Source of the DNA: Vibrio gigantis
GTDB taxonomy: Bacteria; Pseudomonadota; Gammaproteobacteria; Enterobacterales; Vibrionaceae
Direction: 5' to 3'
Assembly (NCBI RefSeq): GCF_024347515.1
Contig: NZ_AP025492.1
Span: 3,286,001 to 3,350,000, forward strand
Length of the DNA stretch: 64,000 nucleotides
How positions within the stretch are numbered: the stretch's first letter is position 1; every line of letters begins with the position of its first letter. The notes under the pieces are model-generated. The model was not told the DNA's origin. It worked only from the letters and a program-made list of their open reading frames with translations, and did not search any database. The translations under genes and the position numbers were made by a program. Positions 29,523-38,984 of this stretch are shown here, in pieces.

Positions 29523-29839
29523 GCTCACCCTCGATTTTTGGGAATCTATTATTCAATTCTTGTTCTTGCTGATTGTATATCAACAAGATTTTAAATCTAT
29601 ATTTGTGCGTTATGTTACATTTCCTCAACAGGAATAGCACTCAAATCGCGTAAAATTATGTAACATTTCTACTTCTGTAAGAGTATTACAGTTTTACTCA
29701 ATAACTTTGTTGATTCACATCAGAATCAACATTAATTGTTACTAAGGTGGTTTTTGAATCACCTAGGAGTTAATAATTTTTACTCACTCTAGTTCAAAAG
29801 CCACCCACTTACCATTTGCCAGCTGATTTTTAGCACGCA
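29523..29839 (-). other. upstream region of pfkA
   Basis: No gene seen between fieF and pfkA. It holds three short dyads: TGTAA-N5-TTACA at 29676-29690, GTTGATTC/GAATCAAC at 29709-29730 (perfect, six-base spacer) and GGTGGTT/AATCACC at 29746-29763. None has a T-run for termination of fieF. Confidence 0.5.
29676..29690. promoter_or_regulatory. HexR-like palindrome upstream of pfkA
   Basis: TGTAAGAGTATTACA has both half sites of the HexR motif TGTAA-N5-TTACA (recalled consensus TGTAATTAAATTACA). HexR controls central sugar metabolism in gammaproteobacteria. Distance to the pfkA start is about 155 bases. Confidence 0.4.
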
Positions 29840-30748
29840 TTACCACGAGTGGAATTTCTGCTGCTTCTCCGGCCCAAAGACGACCGAGTACGGGTCTTGG
29901 TGAATTAATACATCAGCATCAGGGAACACAGAGATAAGCTTAGCCTCTACTTCATCAGAAATGCGATGCGCTTCAATAAGTGGCATCTCATCTTCAAGTT
30001 CTAAGTGCAATTGAATGAAGCGAATTGGCCCCGAACGACGAGTTCTCAGCTGATGCACACCAAGCACCCCTTCCACACTCAACGATGTCTCTTTTATCTG
30101 CTTTAACTCTTCATCTGGCAACTTATGATCAAGCAGAGATTGAATCGCTTCCATCGCCATTTGATAAGCGCTGTAAAGAATGTAGATACCGATACCGACC
30201 GCAAATACAGAATCCGCTTGGCCAATGCCAAACCAGCTCAACGCTAGAGCCAGCATGATTGCTGCATTCATATATAGGTCAGATTGGTAGTGCAGTGAGT
30301 CAGCGGCAATGGCTTGGCTACCCGTTTTCTTCACCACGTGTTTTTGGAATCGAACTAAGCCGAAGGTCATGATCATCGCGAATAAGCTGACGTAGATACC
30401 AATCTCTGGAGAGTTCAGTTCATGAGGTCTGAAGAAGCGCTCAATACCATTAAGAATGAGGAAACAAGCCGAGCCCGATATAAACATCGCTTGAGCTAAT
30501 GCGGCAAGAGATTCAGCCTTGCCATGACCAAAGGTATGTTCTTTGTCGGCGGGCTGCAAAGAGTAGCGAACTACGATGAGGTTAACGACAGAGGCCGCAA
30601 TATCTAACATTGAATCCACCACGGAAGCCAACAGACTCACGGAACCTGTCACCCACCACGCTACGACTTTCACTATCAATAAAATAGTGGCGATGGTGGT
30701 GGCTGCCCAAGCAGCGAGCGTAACTAAACGTGCGTATTCTTGTTTCAT
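29840..30748 (-). CDS. fieF: ferrous-iron/zinc cation-efflux pump FieF
   Basis: Cation diffusion facilitator that exports Fe(II) and Zn(II) in exchange for protons at the inner membrane. The start [17 protein letters not shown] (30748) gives 302 residues like E. coli FieF (300); a frame extending to 30829 adds 27 unconserved residues. The ribosome site is poor. Six TM helices are followed by a cytoplasmic metal-binding domain. Metal-site motifs seen: [31 protein letters not shown] and, in the C-terminal domain, [16 protein letters not shown] and IHQDP. It lies upstream of cpxP on the same strand as pfkA. Confidence 0.93.
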   Translation of the reverse strand: MKQEYARLVTLAAWAATTIATILLIVKVVAWWVTGSVSLLASVVDSMLDIAASVVNLIVVRYSLQPADKEHTFGHGKAESLAALAQAMFISGSACFLILNGIERFFRPHELNSPEIGIYVSLFAMIMTFGLVRFQKHVVKKTGSQAIAADSLHYQSDLYMNAAIMLALALSWFGIGQADSVFAVGIGIYILYSAYQMAMEAIQSLLDHKLPDEELKQIKETSLSVEGVLGVHQLRTRRSGPIRFIQLHLELEDEMPLIEAHRISDEVEAKLISVFPDADVLIHQDPYSVVFGPEKQQKFHSW

Positions 30749-30844
30749 AACTTGGCTATAAAGTGACTGATAGCACAAAGTATAACCTGCAAACAACCAA
30801 TTGAATATGACAGCTAGGATGTAAGACATTCATTTTTAGCGATC

Positions 30845-30870
30845 AAAAAAGCGGCACTCGGCCGCTTCTT
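30845..30870 (-). terminator. terminator after cpxP
   Basis: AAGCGGC pairs with GCCGCTT, five-base loop; the A-run at 30845-30850 is the T-run on the minus strand. Confidence 0.85.
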
Positions 30871-30910
30871 TCTAAACACTTTCATTCAAAGCTGCTTTCT
30901 CAAGCTTGAA

Positions 30911-31420
30911 TTACTTGTCTTTATTCATGTGCTTTTCCATTTTTTCAGCACACTTAGTCATGCGCTCTTGTTGGATCTCTTTCAGTTGAGTCTTTTGCTC
31001 AGCCGTTAGTACGCTCATCATTTCGTGTTGCTTCTTCAGCATTGCCACGCGACGCTCAGTTTGCTTCTCAACCATTTCGCTTGCTAGGTCGTTCGCTGCT
31101 GATTCATCGAAGTTATCAGCCAGTACCAATGCTTGAACTTTCTCTTGGTGCGCTTTCATTTTCGCCATTTTATCGGCTTTATTGCCAGCGTGTTTTTCTT
31201 TCATCTCTGCACGATTCGCTTCGCGCATCTCTTTTAGTTCTTCTTTTTGAGCGTCCGTTAGGTCTAGCTGACGCATCACTTTCTTGTCGAAGCCGCCGCA
31301 TTTACCGTGCATGCCTTTATGATCGCCTTTATCACCACCACCGTAAGCATACGCGCTTGCTGTACCAAAAATAAGTGGAAGTGCCGCAGCTGCTAGTACA
31401 AGTTTCTTAGTCATTTTCAT
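30911..31420 (-). CDS. cpxP: periplasmic Cpx-pathway adaptor CpxP / Spy family
   Basis: Periplasmic chaperone-like protein that damps CpxA signalling and delivers misfolded pilins to DegP (known for E. coli). The 169-residue product has a signal peptide (MKMTKKLVLAAAALPLIFGTASAYA), a Gly/His-rich linker, and two LTxxQ motifs (LTDAQKEELKEM and LTAEQKTQL) of the helical cradle fold. It is very rich in Lys, Glu and Met. Placed divergently from cpxRA with perfect CpxR boxes between, which supports CpxP over Spy. A GAGG site precedes the ATG at 31420. Confidence 0.88.
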   Translation of the reverse strand: MKMTKKLVLAAAALPLIFGTASAYAYGGGDKGDHKGMHGKCGGFDKKVMRQLDLTDAQKEELKEMREANRAEMKEKHAGNKADKMAKMKAHQEKVQALVLADNFDESAANDLASEMVEKQTERRVAMLKKQHEMMSVLTAEQKTQLKEIQQERMTKCAEKMEKHMNKDK

Positions 31421-31500
31421 AATTGTTGCCTCAATTCGGTATAATAAGTCATGTGTTGCGTCTGTTTCTCAGCGCTTGAATATAGATTAGTCTTTCCCTC

Positions 31501-31536
31501 GTAAAGTGACGTTTAGAAAGCGTAAAGAATCGTAAA
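31501..31536. promoter_or_regulatory. CpxR boxes between cpxP and cpxRA
   Basis: GTAAA-N5-GTAAA at 31522-31536 is an exact CpxR box; GTAAA-N5-GTTTA at 31501-31515 is a near match. They are placed to control cpxP and autoregulate cpxRA. Confidence 0.85.
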
Positions 31537-31607
31537 GAGTGAAAGTTGACGAATAATTAGCAGTATTATTAACGTGTAAATAGTAGATAACCGATTAAGG
31601 CTTCCCA

Positions 31608-32297
31608 ATGGCGAACATTCTTCTTATTGATGACGACACCGAGTTAACCAGCTTACTCAAAGACATTCTGAGCTTTGAGGGCTTCACTGTTTCCGAAGCC
31701 AATGATGGCTATGCGGGACTTGAAGCTATCAATGATGAGATTGACCTGATTCTTTTGGATGTGATGATGCCGCGTCTTAATGGCATGGAAACACTCAAGA
31801 AGCTGAGAGAGAATTGGGAAACACCCGTGCTAATGCTGACGGCAAAAGGCGAAGAGATCGACCGTGTGATTGGCCTTGAGCTTGGCGCAGACGACTACCT
31901 TCCAAAGCCTTTCAGTGACCGAGAGTTGCTTGCTCGTATTCGCGCTATCTTACGCCGAACACAAACCAACAGCACTCCTAAAACAGCCAGTGATAAGGTT
32001 CAATATCAAGACATTGAAGTATTCCCTGGTAAACAAGAAGCCTACTGCAACGGTGAGCTAATAGACCTCACCACAACAGAGTTCGCACTACTGAGTCACC
32101 TTATCCAAAACCCAGGGCAAGTGATCACCAAAGAAGCACTAAGCCTAGACGTGCTAGGTAAACGGCTCGCGGCGTTTGATCGCGCGATAGACATGCACAT
32201 CTCCAACCTACGTAAGAAGATTCCCGAGCGCAGCGACGGCAAATCACGCATCAAAACCTTACGCGGTCGTGGCTACTTATTGGTAGAGGAAGATTAA
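31608..32297 (+). CDS. cpxR: response regulator CpxR
   Basis: OmpR-family regulator of envelope stress. The 229-residue protein has a receiver domain with IDDDTELT acidic pocket, phosphoacceptor Asp in LILLDVMMPRLNG near residue 51, the MLTAKG Thr, and DDYLPKPF Lys; a winged-helix domain (about 130-226) ends with HISNLRKKI and IKTLRGRGYLLVEED. It overlaps cpxA by one base (TAATG), which implies coupled translation. Confidence 0.96.
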   Translation: MANILLIDDDTELTSLLKDILSFEGFTVSEANDGYAGLEAINDEIDLILLDVMMPRLNGMETLKKLRENWETPVLMLTAKGEEIDRVIGLELGADDYLPKPFSDRELLARIRAILRRTQTNSTPKTASDKVQYQDIEVFPGKQEAYCNGELIDLTTTEFALLSHLIQNPGQVITKEALSLDVLGKRLAAFDRAIDMHISNLRKKIPERSDGKSRIKTLRGRGYLLVEED

Positions 32298-33676
32298 TGC
32301 GTATACCTAAAATCACCAGCTTATATGGACGTATCTTTGCCATCTTTTGGTTCACCATGTTACTGGTGCTTTTATCTGTACTTTCGCTGCCACACTTAGA
32401 CCCGCGAGTGGCGCGCGATGTGCCCGCCGATCATCTCAATAAATTAGAGCGTATTGCTAAGAGCACCGAAAAACGCTACGCCAGAGAGCCGAATCTGGGG
32501 AAGATCATCTTCCAACTTGAGGCACCACGTAGCCGTAAGGATTCTCGGGCTCGCATCTATTTAACCGACCTTGAGGGCGCAGTCCTAACCTCAAAAAGGC
32601 ATTCAGACTACAAACTTAAAGCGATTCGTAACTTTGTGACCTCAATTGATAACCCAGAGGTACCAAAGCAGAAGCTTTACGGACACTACATGGTGGCTGG
32701 GCCAGTGCCGATTACACTCGCTGGTGAAGAACTGCTGATGTACGCCGGAGTGAAGTGGAATCAACCGCCGCCATTTTTGCTACGACTGTTTGATAGACCT
32801 CTACAGCTATTGCTTGCTGTCATGCTAGCGAGTACTCCGCTATTACTTTGGTTAGCTTGGGCACTGAGTCAACCAGCTCGCAGGCTAGAACGCGCAGCTC
32901 AACGTGTAGCGAAAGGTCAGTTTGAGGTCGACCCTACACTTGAAAAAGGTACCTCTGAATTCAGACAAGCGGGTGAAAGCTTTAACCAAATGGTCGAAGC
33001 GGTAAACCAGATGATTTCAGGGCAACAACGACTGCTCTCTGATATATCACACGAGCTCCGCTCTCCACTGACTCGTCTGCGCATGGCGAATGCACTGGCG
33101 ATTCGTAAACAAGGTGATAGCCCAGAGCTTGATCGTATTGATACCGAGGCGCAGCGTTTAGAGCAGATGATCAGTGAGCTACTGACGCTGTCTCGCATGC
33201 AGGTCGACAGCCACATTACTCGTGAGGTTCAGCCTATCTCGAGCCTGTGGGAAGAGATCTTGAAAGACGCACAGTTTGAAGCCGAACAAATGGGCAAACA
33301 ACTGACGTTCTCAGAGATCCCTGAACGTTCAATTTCAGGTAATCCTAAGCTGCTGATGAGTGCGTTAGACAACATTACACGCAATGCGATCTACTACGGC
33401 AAAGACCAAGTCGATGTGCAATTCCATGTGGTCCAAGATCAGCTAACAATTTGCGTCAATGATAATGGTGATGGTGTGCCAGAGGATGAACTGGACTCTA
33501 TCTTCAGACCTTTCTATCGTGTCTCCACTGCTCGTGATCGTAATACCGGAGGCACAGGGCTTGGGTTAACCATTACTGAGAGTGCGATTCGCCAACACAG
33601 CGGAACCATCACAGCAACCCGCAGCCAGTTAGGTGGATTGCAACTCGAAATCACCCTACCTATCTTACCGGTGTAA
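32297..33676 (+). CDS. cpxA: sensor histidine kinase CpxA
   Basis: Inner-membrane sensor of envelope protein stress; phosphorylates CpxR. The 459-residue protein has TM1 (about 13-30), a periplasmic domain of roughly 130 residues (shorter blocks match E. coli CpxA), TM2 (about 170-190), a HAMP domain, the His box ISDISHELRSPLTRLRMA with the phosphorylated His near residue 251, an N box DNITRNAIYY, and G boxes NDNGDGVP and GGTGLGLTI. The stop lies about 75 bases before sodA, and a longer sodA frame would overlap it. Confidence 0.95.
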   Translation: MRIPKITSLYGRIFAIFWFTMLLVLLSVLSLPHLDPRVARDVPADHLNKLERIAKSTEKRYAREPNLGKIIFQLEAPRSRKDSRARIYLTDLEGAVLTSKRHSDYKLKAIRNFVTSIDNPEVPKQKLYGHYMVAGPVPITLAGEELLMYAGVKWNQPPPFLLRLFDRPLQLLLAVMLASTPLLLWLAWALSQPARRLERAAQRVAKGQFEVDPTLEKGTSEFRQAGESFNQMVEAVNQMISGQQRLLSDISHELRSPLTRLRMANALAIRKQGDSPELDRIDTEAQRLEQMISELLTLSRMQVDSHITREVQPISSLWEEILKDAQFEAEQMGKQLTFSEIPERSISGNPKLLMSALDNITRNAIYYGKDQVDVQFHVVQDQLTICVNDNGDGVPEDELDSIFRPFYRVSTARDRNTGGTGLGLTITESAIRQHSGTITATRSQLGGLQLEITLPILPV

Positions 33677-33698
33677 TACCCCTACAAAGATCACAGTT

Positions 33699-33717
33699 GA
33701 TAATGATTGTTATTATC
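33699..33717 (+). promoter_or_regulatory. Fur box upstream of sodA
   Basis: GATAATGATTGTTATTATC matches the 19-base Fur consensus at 16 positions. It lies 36-54 bases before the sodA start. E. coli sodA is likewise Fur-repressed (known), so the Mn enzyme would rise under iron limitation. Confidence 0.8.
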
Positions 33718-33722
33718 ATTAT

Positions 33723-33752
33723 GGTAAATCCTCTAATTATGGAGGATTTACC
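33723..33752 (+). promoter_or_regulatory. hairpin that sequesters the sodA ribosome binding site
   Basis: A perfect 11-base-pair stem: GGTAAATCCTC (33723-33733) with GAGGATTTACC (33742-33752), 8-base loop. The right arm contains the GAGG ribosome site and ends at the base before the ATG. There is no T-run, so it is not a terminator. Translational control is inference. Confidence 0.7.
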
Positions 33753-34370
33753 ATGTCGCACACTTTCCCTGATCTACCCTACGCTTACGATGCCCTAGAA
33801 CCTTACATTGATGCTAAAACGATGGAAGTGCATTACAGCAAGCACCACAGAACCTACTACGATAAGTTTGTTGCGGCGGTGTCTGGCAGCGAACTAGAAC
33901 AGCAATCTCTGACCGAGATCTTCGCTAACATCTCACAACACAGTCCTGCCGTGCGCAACAATGGTGGCGGCTACTACAACCACATTTTGTATTGGAACTG
34001 TATGTCCCAAGACGGCGGTGGTGAACCAACGGGCGAGCTTGGTAAGGCGATTAAAAGCACATTTGGAGATTTTGCTGCATTCCAAGATCAGTTCGCTCAA
34101 GCAGCAATCAATACCTTCGGTTCAGGCTTTGCGTGGTTGGTGGTAGAAGAAGGGCAATTGAAAATCATCTCGACCTCAAACCAAGACAACCCGTGGATGG
34201 ATACCATCGCCAGTAACGGTGAGCCGATTCTTGCGCTGGATGTTTGGGAACACGCCTACTACATCAGCTACCAAAACCGTCGCCCCGATTACATCAATGC
34301 ATGGTGGAATGTGGTGAATTGGAATGCGGTTTCTGAAAACTACGCACAAGCCCTCGCGAATAAAGCGTAA
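33753..34370 (+). CDS. sodA: superoxide dismutase, Mn type
   Basis: Dismutates superoxide in the cytoplasm. The chosen ATG (33753) follows GGAGG; 205 residues, [17 protein letters not shown]. Metal ligands are at His27, His77, Asp163 and His167 (DVWEHAYY). The Gln of TSNQDNP and the Gly-rich NNGGGYYNH are the Mn-type signature positions rather than the Fe-type ones, and the Fur box supports that. Cambialistic use of iron cannot be excluded. A frame extension back to 33633 overlaps cpxA and has no conserved residues. The ribosome site sits in a perfect hairpin. Confidence 0.93.
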   Translation: MSHTFPDLPYAYDALEPYIDAKTMEVHYSKHHRTYYDKFVAAVSGSELEQQSLTEIFANISQHSPAVRNNGGGYYNHILYWNCMSQDGGGEPTGELGKAIKSTFGDFAAFQDQFAQAAINTFGSGFAWLVVEEGQLKIISTSNQDNPWMDTIASNGEPILALDVWEHAYYISYQNRRPDYINAWWNVVNWNAVSENYAQALANKA

Positions 34371-34447
34371 GCTAATGGTGGTGAACTGTACTCACTCAGC
34401 TTGCCACCGTATACTCTGGCTATCTTTGATTATTCTTATGAACCAAC

Positions 34448-34927
34448 ATGTTTGATATCGCTCTATACGAACCAGAAATTGCACCCAATACGGGTAACAT
34501 CATCCGCCTATGTGCTAACTGTGGCGCAAACCTGCATCTTATCGAACCACTTGGCTTTGATTTTGAAGAGAAGAAAGTGCGTCGTGCTGGCTTGGACTAC
34601 CATGACCTTGCCCGAGTTAAGCGTCACAAGAATCTAGAAGCCTTCCTTGAGTATCTAGAGAATGAACGCGAAGGTGATTTCCGTATCTTCGCTTGCACCA
34701 CTAAAACCACAGGTCACCACGTTGATGCCAAGTTCCAACAAGGCGATGTGTTGATGTTTGGCCCTGAGACACGCGGCCTACCTGCTGAGTTCATCGAAAG
34801 CATGCCGATGGAACAACGTATTCGTATTCCAATGATGCCAGACGCACGCAGCCTGAACCTATCAAATGCTGTAGCAATCATCGCATTTGAAGCGTGGCGA
34901 CAAATGGGCTTTGAAGGCGCGGTATAA
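34448..34927 (+). CDS. trmL: tRNA (cytidine/uridine-34 2'-O)-methyltransferase TrmL
   Basis: Methylates the wobble ribose of tRNA-Leu isoacceptors. The 159-residue SPOUT protein begins [22 protein letters not shown], the family signature, and has the knot motifs [11 protein letters not shown] and [19 protein letters not shown]. Length matches E. coli TrmL (157). It is a single gene behind sodA and ends at a large bidirectional terminator shared with fxsA. Confidence 0.96.
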   Translation: MFDIALYEPEIAPNTGNIIRLCANCGANLHLIEPLGFDFEEKKVRRAGLDYHDLARVKRHKNLEAFLEYLENEREGDFRIFACTTKTTGHHVDAKFQQGDVLMFGPETRGLPAEFIESMPMEQRIRIPMMPDARSLNLSNAVAIIAFEAWRQMGFEGAV

Positions 34928-35005
34928 ATACCAACCTCAGTAAAGAACCGCTCACCCGGCCTGTTACCTATTCCTGCTAACAATAGTAAATAGCTAATAC
35001 GCAAT

Positions 35006-35063
35006 AAAAAAGGCTCTTACCGTTATCTCTTTCTTGCGAAGGATAAAGGTAAGAGCCTTTTCT
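35006..35063. terminator. bidirectional terminator between trmL and fxsA
   Basis: AAAAAGGCTCTTACC pairs with GGTAAGAGCCTTTT, with an inner TTATC/GATAA stem. Long loop, flanking A and T runs. Confidence 0.85.
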
Positions 35064-35113
35064 GTTTCTGGTCTTTTATCTTTCTATATAAAAGAAAGTA
35101 TAAAGCGACGAGA

Positions 35114-35638
35114 TTAGTTTAAGCGATTACGATCGTTGTCATCGTCTTTCTTCTCAAACTCACCTTCAAAGGTGTTGCCGTCTTTTGACTGATCAAATGG
35201 GTCACGATTAAACGGGTCTTGTCCAAATGGACTCTGACCAAAACCACCCTGCCCACCAGCGTGGAAACCGCCAGACATGTTTTTAACCACCATTTTTTCC
35301 ATCATTTTCTTGGCAATCATCGCTCTTGGCGCTGGCAGTAACACCAACATACCAAGCGCATCTGTCATAAAGCCCGGAGTCAGCAGCAGTACACCTGCAA
35401 CCGCAAGCATTACGCCTTCAAGAATCTGTTGTGCTGGCATTTCGCCTTGTTGTAACCGACCTTGCACAGACATAAGTGTCTGAATGCCTTGGCTACGAAC
35501 AAGCGATGCACCAACAAATGCCGTGATCAAAACCAACGCAATAGTTGGCCACAATCCTAAGAAGCCACCAACTTGAATAAATAGCCCAATCTCAATGATG
35601 GGTACGAAGATAAATAGTAATAATAAGATAGGAAACAC
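35114..35638 (-). CDS. fxsA: FxsA family inner-membrane protein
   Basis: Small membrane protein; in E. coli FxsA overexpression relieves F-plasmid exclusion of phage T7 (known), but its cellular role is unclear. The 174-residue protein has helices at about 2-22, 28-45 and 75-97, the family core GASLVRSQG and LLLTPGFMTDALG, and a hydrophilic Gly/Phe/Asp/Asn-rich tail (about 125-174). Start codon is GTG at 35638 behind GGAGGG. Linked to aspA as in E. coli. Confidence 0.9.
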   Translation of the reverse strand: MFPILLLLFIFVPIIEIGLFIQVGGFLGLWPTIALVLITAFVGASLVRSQGIQTLMSVQGRLQQGEMPAQQILEGVMLAVAGVLLLTPGFMTDALGMLVLLPAPRAMIAKKMMEKMVVKNMSGGFHAGGQGGFGQSPFGQDPFNRDPFDQSKDGNTFEGEFEKKDDDNDRNRLN

Positions 35639-35922
35639 ACGCCCTCCTTTGTTACTTGCAGTTTACGCTGAAAGCCCTAGCAATCTCAAATTTATCCTGT
35701 AAATAAGCGTGTTTATTGACCCAAATTAACTTTGCAAAATATTGACGAAACAAAACCGAAAAAGGTGATCAACTTACTATTTTTATGCGCTAAGTACAGT
35801 ATCATGTGCCACATAAGTCAGGACGGATTTATCAGCCCAATATTCTAGCGAACGGAGTATTTGCACACAGAATAGGCTAATAACTAACTATATAATCAGA
35901 ATAATTCTCTAAGGATCCTGTT

Positions 35923-37374
35923 ATGGCTACTCTATCAGAAGCACAAGTTGATGCTCCTCAAGCTACTCGTCTCGAAGAAGATCTTTTAGGTCAACGTCAT
36001 GTTCCGGCTGATGCTTACTACGGCATCCACACCCTACGCGCAGTTGAAAACTTCAACATCTCAAATGTAACGATCTCAGATGTACCTGAATTCGTTCGCG
36101 GTATGGTGATGACAAAGAAAGCAGCGGCTTTAGCAAACAAAGAGTTAGGTGTGATTCCTAGCGAAGTGGCTAAATACATCATCCAAGCTTGTGACCTAAT
36201 TCTAGACACTGGCAAGTGCATGGATCAGTTCCCATCGGACGTTTTCCAAGGTGGTGCTGGTACTTCTGTAAACATGAACGCAAACGAAGTTGTAGCGAAC
36301 GTGGCACTTGAGCTTATGGGCAAAGAAAAAGGCCAATACGAGTTCATCAACCCGAACGACCACGTAAACCGCAGCCAATCGACTAACTGTGCTTACCCAA
36401 CTGGCTTCCGTATCTCTGTGTACAACAGTGTTCGTAAACTGATCGACGCTATCGAGTACCTAAAAGGTGCATTCGAACTTAAGAGCCAAGAATTCAACAC
36501 AATTTTGAAGATGGGTCGTACTCAGCTTCAAGACGCAGTTCCAATGACGGTTGGCCAAGAGTTCCACGCTTGGGCTGTAACCATCAATGAAGAAATCAAA
36601 AACCTAGAATACACATCAAAGCTACTGCTTGAAGTTAACCTAGGCGCAACAGCTATCGGCACAGGTCTAAACGCAGCACCAGGCTACCAAGGCCTTGCAG
36701 TTAAACACCTAGCAGAAGTAACGGGGCTAGAGTGTGTAGCGGCTGAAGATTTAATCGAAGCGACATCTGACTGTGGCGCGTATGTAATGACGCACGGCGC
36801 ACTTAAGCGTCTAGCGGTTAAGCTGTCTAAGATCTGTAACGATTTACGTCTACTTTCTTCAGGCCCACGTACTGGCCTGAACGAACTGAACCTACCTGAA
36901 CTACAAGCTGGCTCTTCAATCATGCCTGCCAAAGTAAACCCAGTTGTACCTGAAGTAGTAAACCAAGTTTGCTTTAAAGTTCTAGGTAACGACAACACGG
37001 TTTCTTTCGCTGCAGAAGGTGGTCAACTTCAACTTAACGTAATGGAGCCGGTTATTGCACAAAGCATGTTTGAGTCTCTAGACATTCTAACAAACGCATG
37101 TGTGAACCTGCGCGACAAGTGTGTCGACGGCATTACTGTGAACAAAGAAGTATGTGAATCACACGTATTTAACTCTATCGGTATCGTTACTTACCTAAAC
37201 CCATACATTGGCCACCACGAGGGTGACATTGTTGGTAAGATCTGTGCTGAAACAGGTAAGAGTGTTCGTGATGTGGTTCTAGAACGCGGTTTATTAACCG
37301 AAGAAGAACTTGATGACATTTTCTCTGTTGAAAATTTGATGCATCCTCAGTATAAAGCGAAGCGCTACGAATAA
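35923..37374 (+). CDS. aspA: aspartate ammonia-lyase
   Basis: Converts aspartate to fumarate and ammonia, supplying fumarate for anaerobic respiration. The 483-residue protein has the fumarase/aspartase superfamily signature [11 protein letters not shown] near residue 325 and the substrate segments [10 protein letters not shown] and [12 protein letters not shown]. An N-terminal extension of about 12 residues precedes the region aligned to E. coli AspA. It is followed after a terminator by dcuA, the C4-dicarboxylate exchanger, as in E. coli. A second member of the same superfamily, fumC, lies at 55298. Confidence 0.97.
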   Translation: MATLSEAQVDAPQATRLEEDLLGQRHVPADAYYGIHTLRAVENFNISNVTISDVPEFVRGMVMTKKAAALANKELGVIPSEVAKYIIQACDLILDTGKCMDQFPSDVFQGGAGTSVNMNANEVVANVALELMGKEKGQYEFINPNDHVNRSQSTNCAYPTGFRISVYNSVRKLIDAIEYLKGAFELKSQEFNTILKMGRTQLQDAVPMTVGQEFHAWAVTINEEIKNLEYTSKLLLEVNLGATAIGTGLNAAPGYQGLAVKHLAEVTGLECVAAEDLIEATSDCGAYVMTHGALKRLAVKLSKICNDLRLLSSGPRTGLNELNLPELQAGSSIMPAKVNPVVPEVVNQVCFKVLGNDNTVSFAAEGGQLQLNVMEPVIAQSMFESLDILTNACVNLRDKCVDGITVNKEVCESHVFNSIGIVTYLNPYIGHHEGDIVGKICAETGKSVRDVVLERGLLTEEELDDIFSVENLMHPQYKAKRYE

Positions 37375-37384
37375 AGTTAGCGAG

Positions 37385-37412
37385 AAAGGGCTCCAAGCGG
37401 AGCCCTTTTTTA
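37385..37412 (+). terminator. terminator after aspA
   Basis: AAAGGGCTC pairs with GAGCCCTTT (via GGAGCCC), loop CAAGC, followed by six or more T. Confidence 0.87.
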
Positions 37413-37554
37413 GGCTCCAATACGGTTAACCCTGTTTATTTTGTGGTTTTCTATATGTTGCACTTTTGCTTAATCGAATCTAAACCATAGAACTATTATC
37501 TGAACATTCCCTCAATGAGTGGTCACATAATAAAATCTAAATGAGGTGTTACTT

Positions 37555-38862
37555 ATGATTGCAGTAGAACTATTTATCGTCCTGCTCTTTATCTTTTTGG
37601 GGGCCAGAATTGGCGGCATCGGTATTGGTTTTGCCGGTGGTGCTGGTGTTATTGCCCTTTCACTTATTCTTGGCGTTCCAACAAGCCAATCTTTTATCCC
37701 AATTGATGTAATCTTGATCATCATGTCGGTTATCACCGCAATTGCTGCAATGCAGGTTGCTGGCGGTATGGACTGGTTAGTGCAAATTGCAGAAAACTTT
37801 TTGCGTAAGCACCCAGAACGCATCACCTTTTACGCGCCGATTGTGACCTTTTTAATGACGCTGATGGCGGGTACTGGTCATACAGCATTCTCAACTCTGC
37901 CAGTTATTGCAGAAGTAGCAAAAGGCCAAGGTGTACGTCCTTCTCGCCCACTGTCTATTGCTGTTGTTGCTTCTCAAATTGCTATCACGGCTTCGCCAAT
38001 CTCGGCAGCGGTTGTGGCTTTCGCAGCAATGCTTGCACCGTTCGGTGTTGATTACCTAACGCTACTGATGGTTTGTATCCCAACAACCTTCATCGCTTGT
38101 ATGGTTGGCGCGGTTGTCGCTAACTACATGGGTAGCGAGCTAAAAGACGATCCTGTTTACCAAGAGCGTCTAGAGAAAGGTCTAATTAAACTGGCAACAG
38201 AAGAAAAACGCGAGATCCTTCCAACAGCGAAGAAAGCAACTTACATCTTCCTAGCAGCGATTGGTTTCGTGGTTTGCTACGCAGCAGCTATCTCTAGCTC
38301 AGTTGGCCTAATTGAAAACCCTGCACTAGGTCGTAACGAAGCGATCATGTCTGTGATGTTAGCGGCAGCAGCGGCAATCGTTATGTTCACTAAGATTGAT
38401 GCCGCGAAGATTTCTTCAGCGCCAACATTCCGCTCTGGTATGACTGCGTGTGTTTGTGTGCTTGGTGTGGCTTGGTTAGGTTCAACGTTTGTAAACGCAC
38501 ACGTTGCTGAAATCAAAGACGTAGCAGGTGCTCTATTGGCTGACTACCCATGGATGCTGGCTCTTGTTCTGTTCTTCGCTTCTATGCTGCTTTACTCTCA
38601 AGGCGCAACAACCGTTGCACTGATGCCTGCAGCTTTAGCGATTGGCGTAGCACCACTAACAGCCGTAGCTTCTTTTGCTGCGGTAAGTGCGCTGTTCGTT
38701 CTTCCAACTTACCCAACGCTACTAGCAGCCGTTGAGATGGATGACACAGGATCAACGCGTATCGGTAACCTAGTATTCAACCACCCATTCTTCATTCCAG
38801 GTGTGGTAACAATCAGTACTGCGGTAGCGCTAGGCTTCGCATTCGGCGGCCTGTTTATCTAA
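37555..38862 (+). CDS. dcuA: anaerobic C4-dicarboxylate transporter DcuA
   Basis: Inner-membrane exchanger of aspartate, fumarate and succinate. The ATG at 37555 (MIAVELFIVLLFIFLGARIGG) has GAGG eight bases upstream and gives 435 residues, near E. coli DcuA (433); a GTG at 37546 overlaps the ribosome site and is rejected. About ten to twelve hydrophobic helices are visible, with the conserved MAGTGHTAFSTLPVIAEVA and GATTVALMP motifs. With aspA it forms the aspartate-to-fumarate route: aspartate in, succinate out. Confidence 0.95.
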   Translation: MIAVELFIVLLFIFLGARIGGIGIGFAGGAGVIALSLILGVPTSQSFIPIDVILIIMSVITAIAAMQVAGGMDWLVQIAENFLRKHPERITFYAPIVTFLMTLMAGTGHTAFSTLPVIAEVAKGQGVRPSRPLSIAVVASQIAITASPISAAVVAFAAMLAPFGVDYLTLLMVCIPTTFIACMVGAVVANYMGSELKDDPVYQERLEKGLIKLATEEKREILPTAKKATYIFLAAIGFVVCYAAAISSSVGLIENPALGRNEAIMSVMLAAAAAIVMFTKIDAAKISSAPTFRSGMTACVCVLGVAWLGSTFVNAHVAEIKDVAGALLADYPWMLALVLFFASMLLYSQGATTVALMPAALAIGVAPLTAVASFAAVSALFVLPTYPTLLAAVEMDDTGSTRIGNLVFNHPFFIPGVVTISTAVALGFAFGGLFI

Positions 38863-38884
38863 CACTCGCTAATGATTGAACATT

Positions 38885-38911
38885 AAAAAGGAAGCTTCGG
38901 CTTCCTTTTTT
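38885..38911 (+). terminator. terminator after dcuA
   Basis: AAAAAGGAAGC pairs with GCTTCCTTTTT around TTCG. Confidence 0.9.
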
Positions 38912-38927
38912 GTTTTCTACCCAATGT

Positions 38928-38951
38928 GATATTTGATACACGTCAAATATC
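38928..38951. promoter_or_regulatory. FNR-like palindrome upstream of the yfcC/arc region
   Basis: GATATTTGA and TCAAATATC are perfect arms around six bases. The centre TTGATACACGTCAA fits the FNR/ANR consensus TTGAT-N4-ATCAA at 9 of 10 positions. It is about 420 bases from yfcC. Confidence 0.5.
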
Positions 38952-38984
38952 CATTATAAACTTTAAAAATCGCCCAAAAATAAA

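Noticed and set aside
33633..33752. Upstream extension of the sodA frame by 40 codons
   Set aside because: It overlaps the cpxA end and reads through the Fur box and hairpin; the ATG at 33753 has a proper ribosome site and the family N-terminus.
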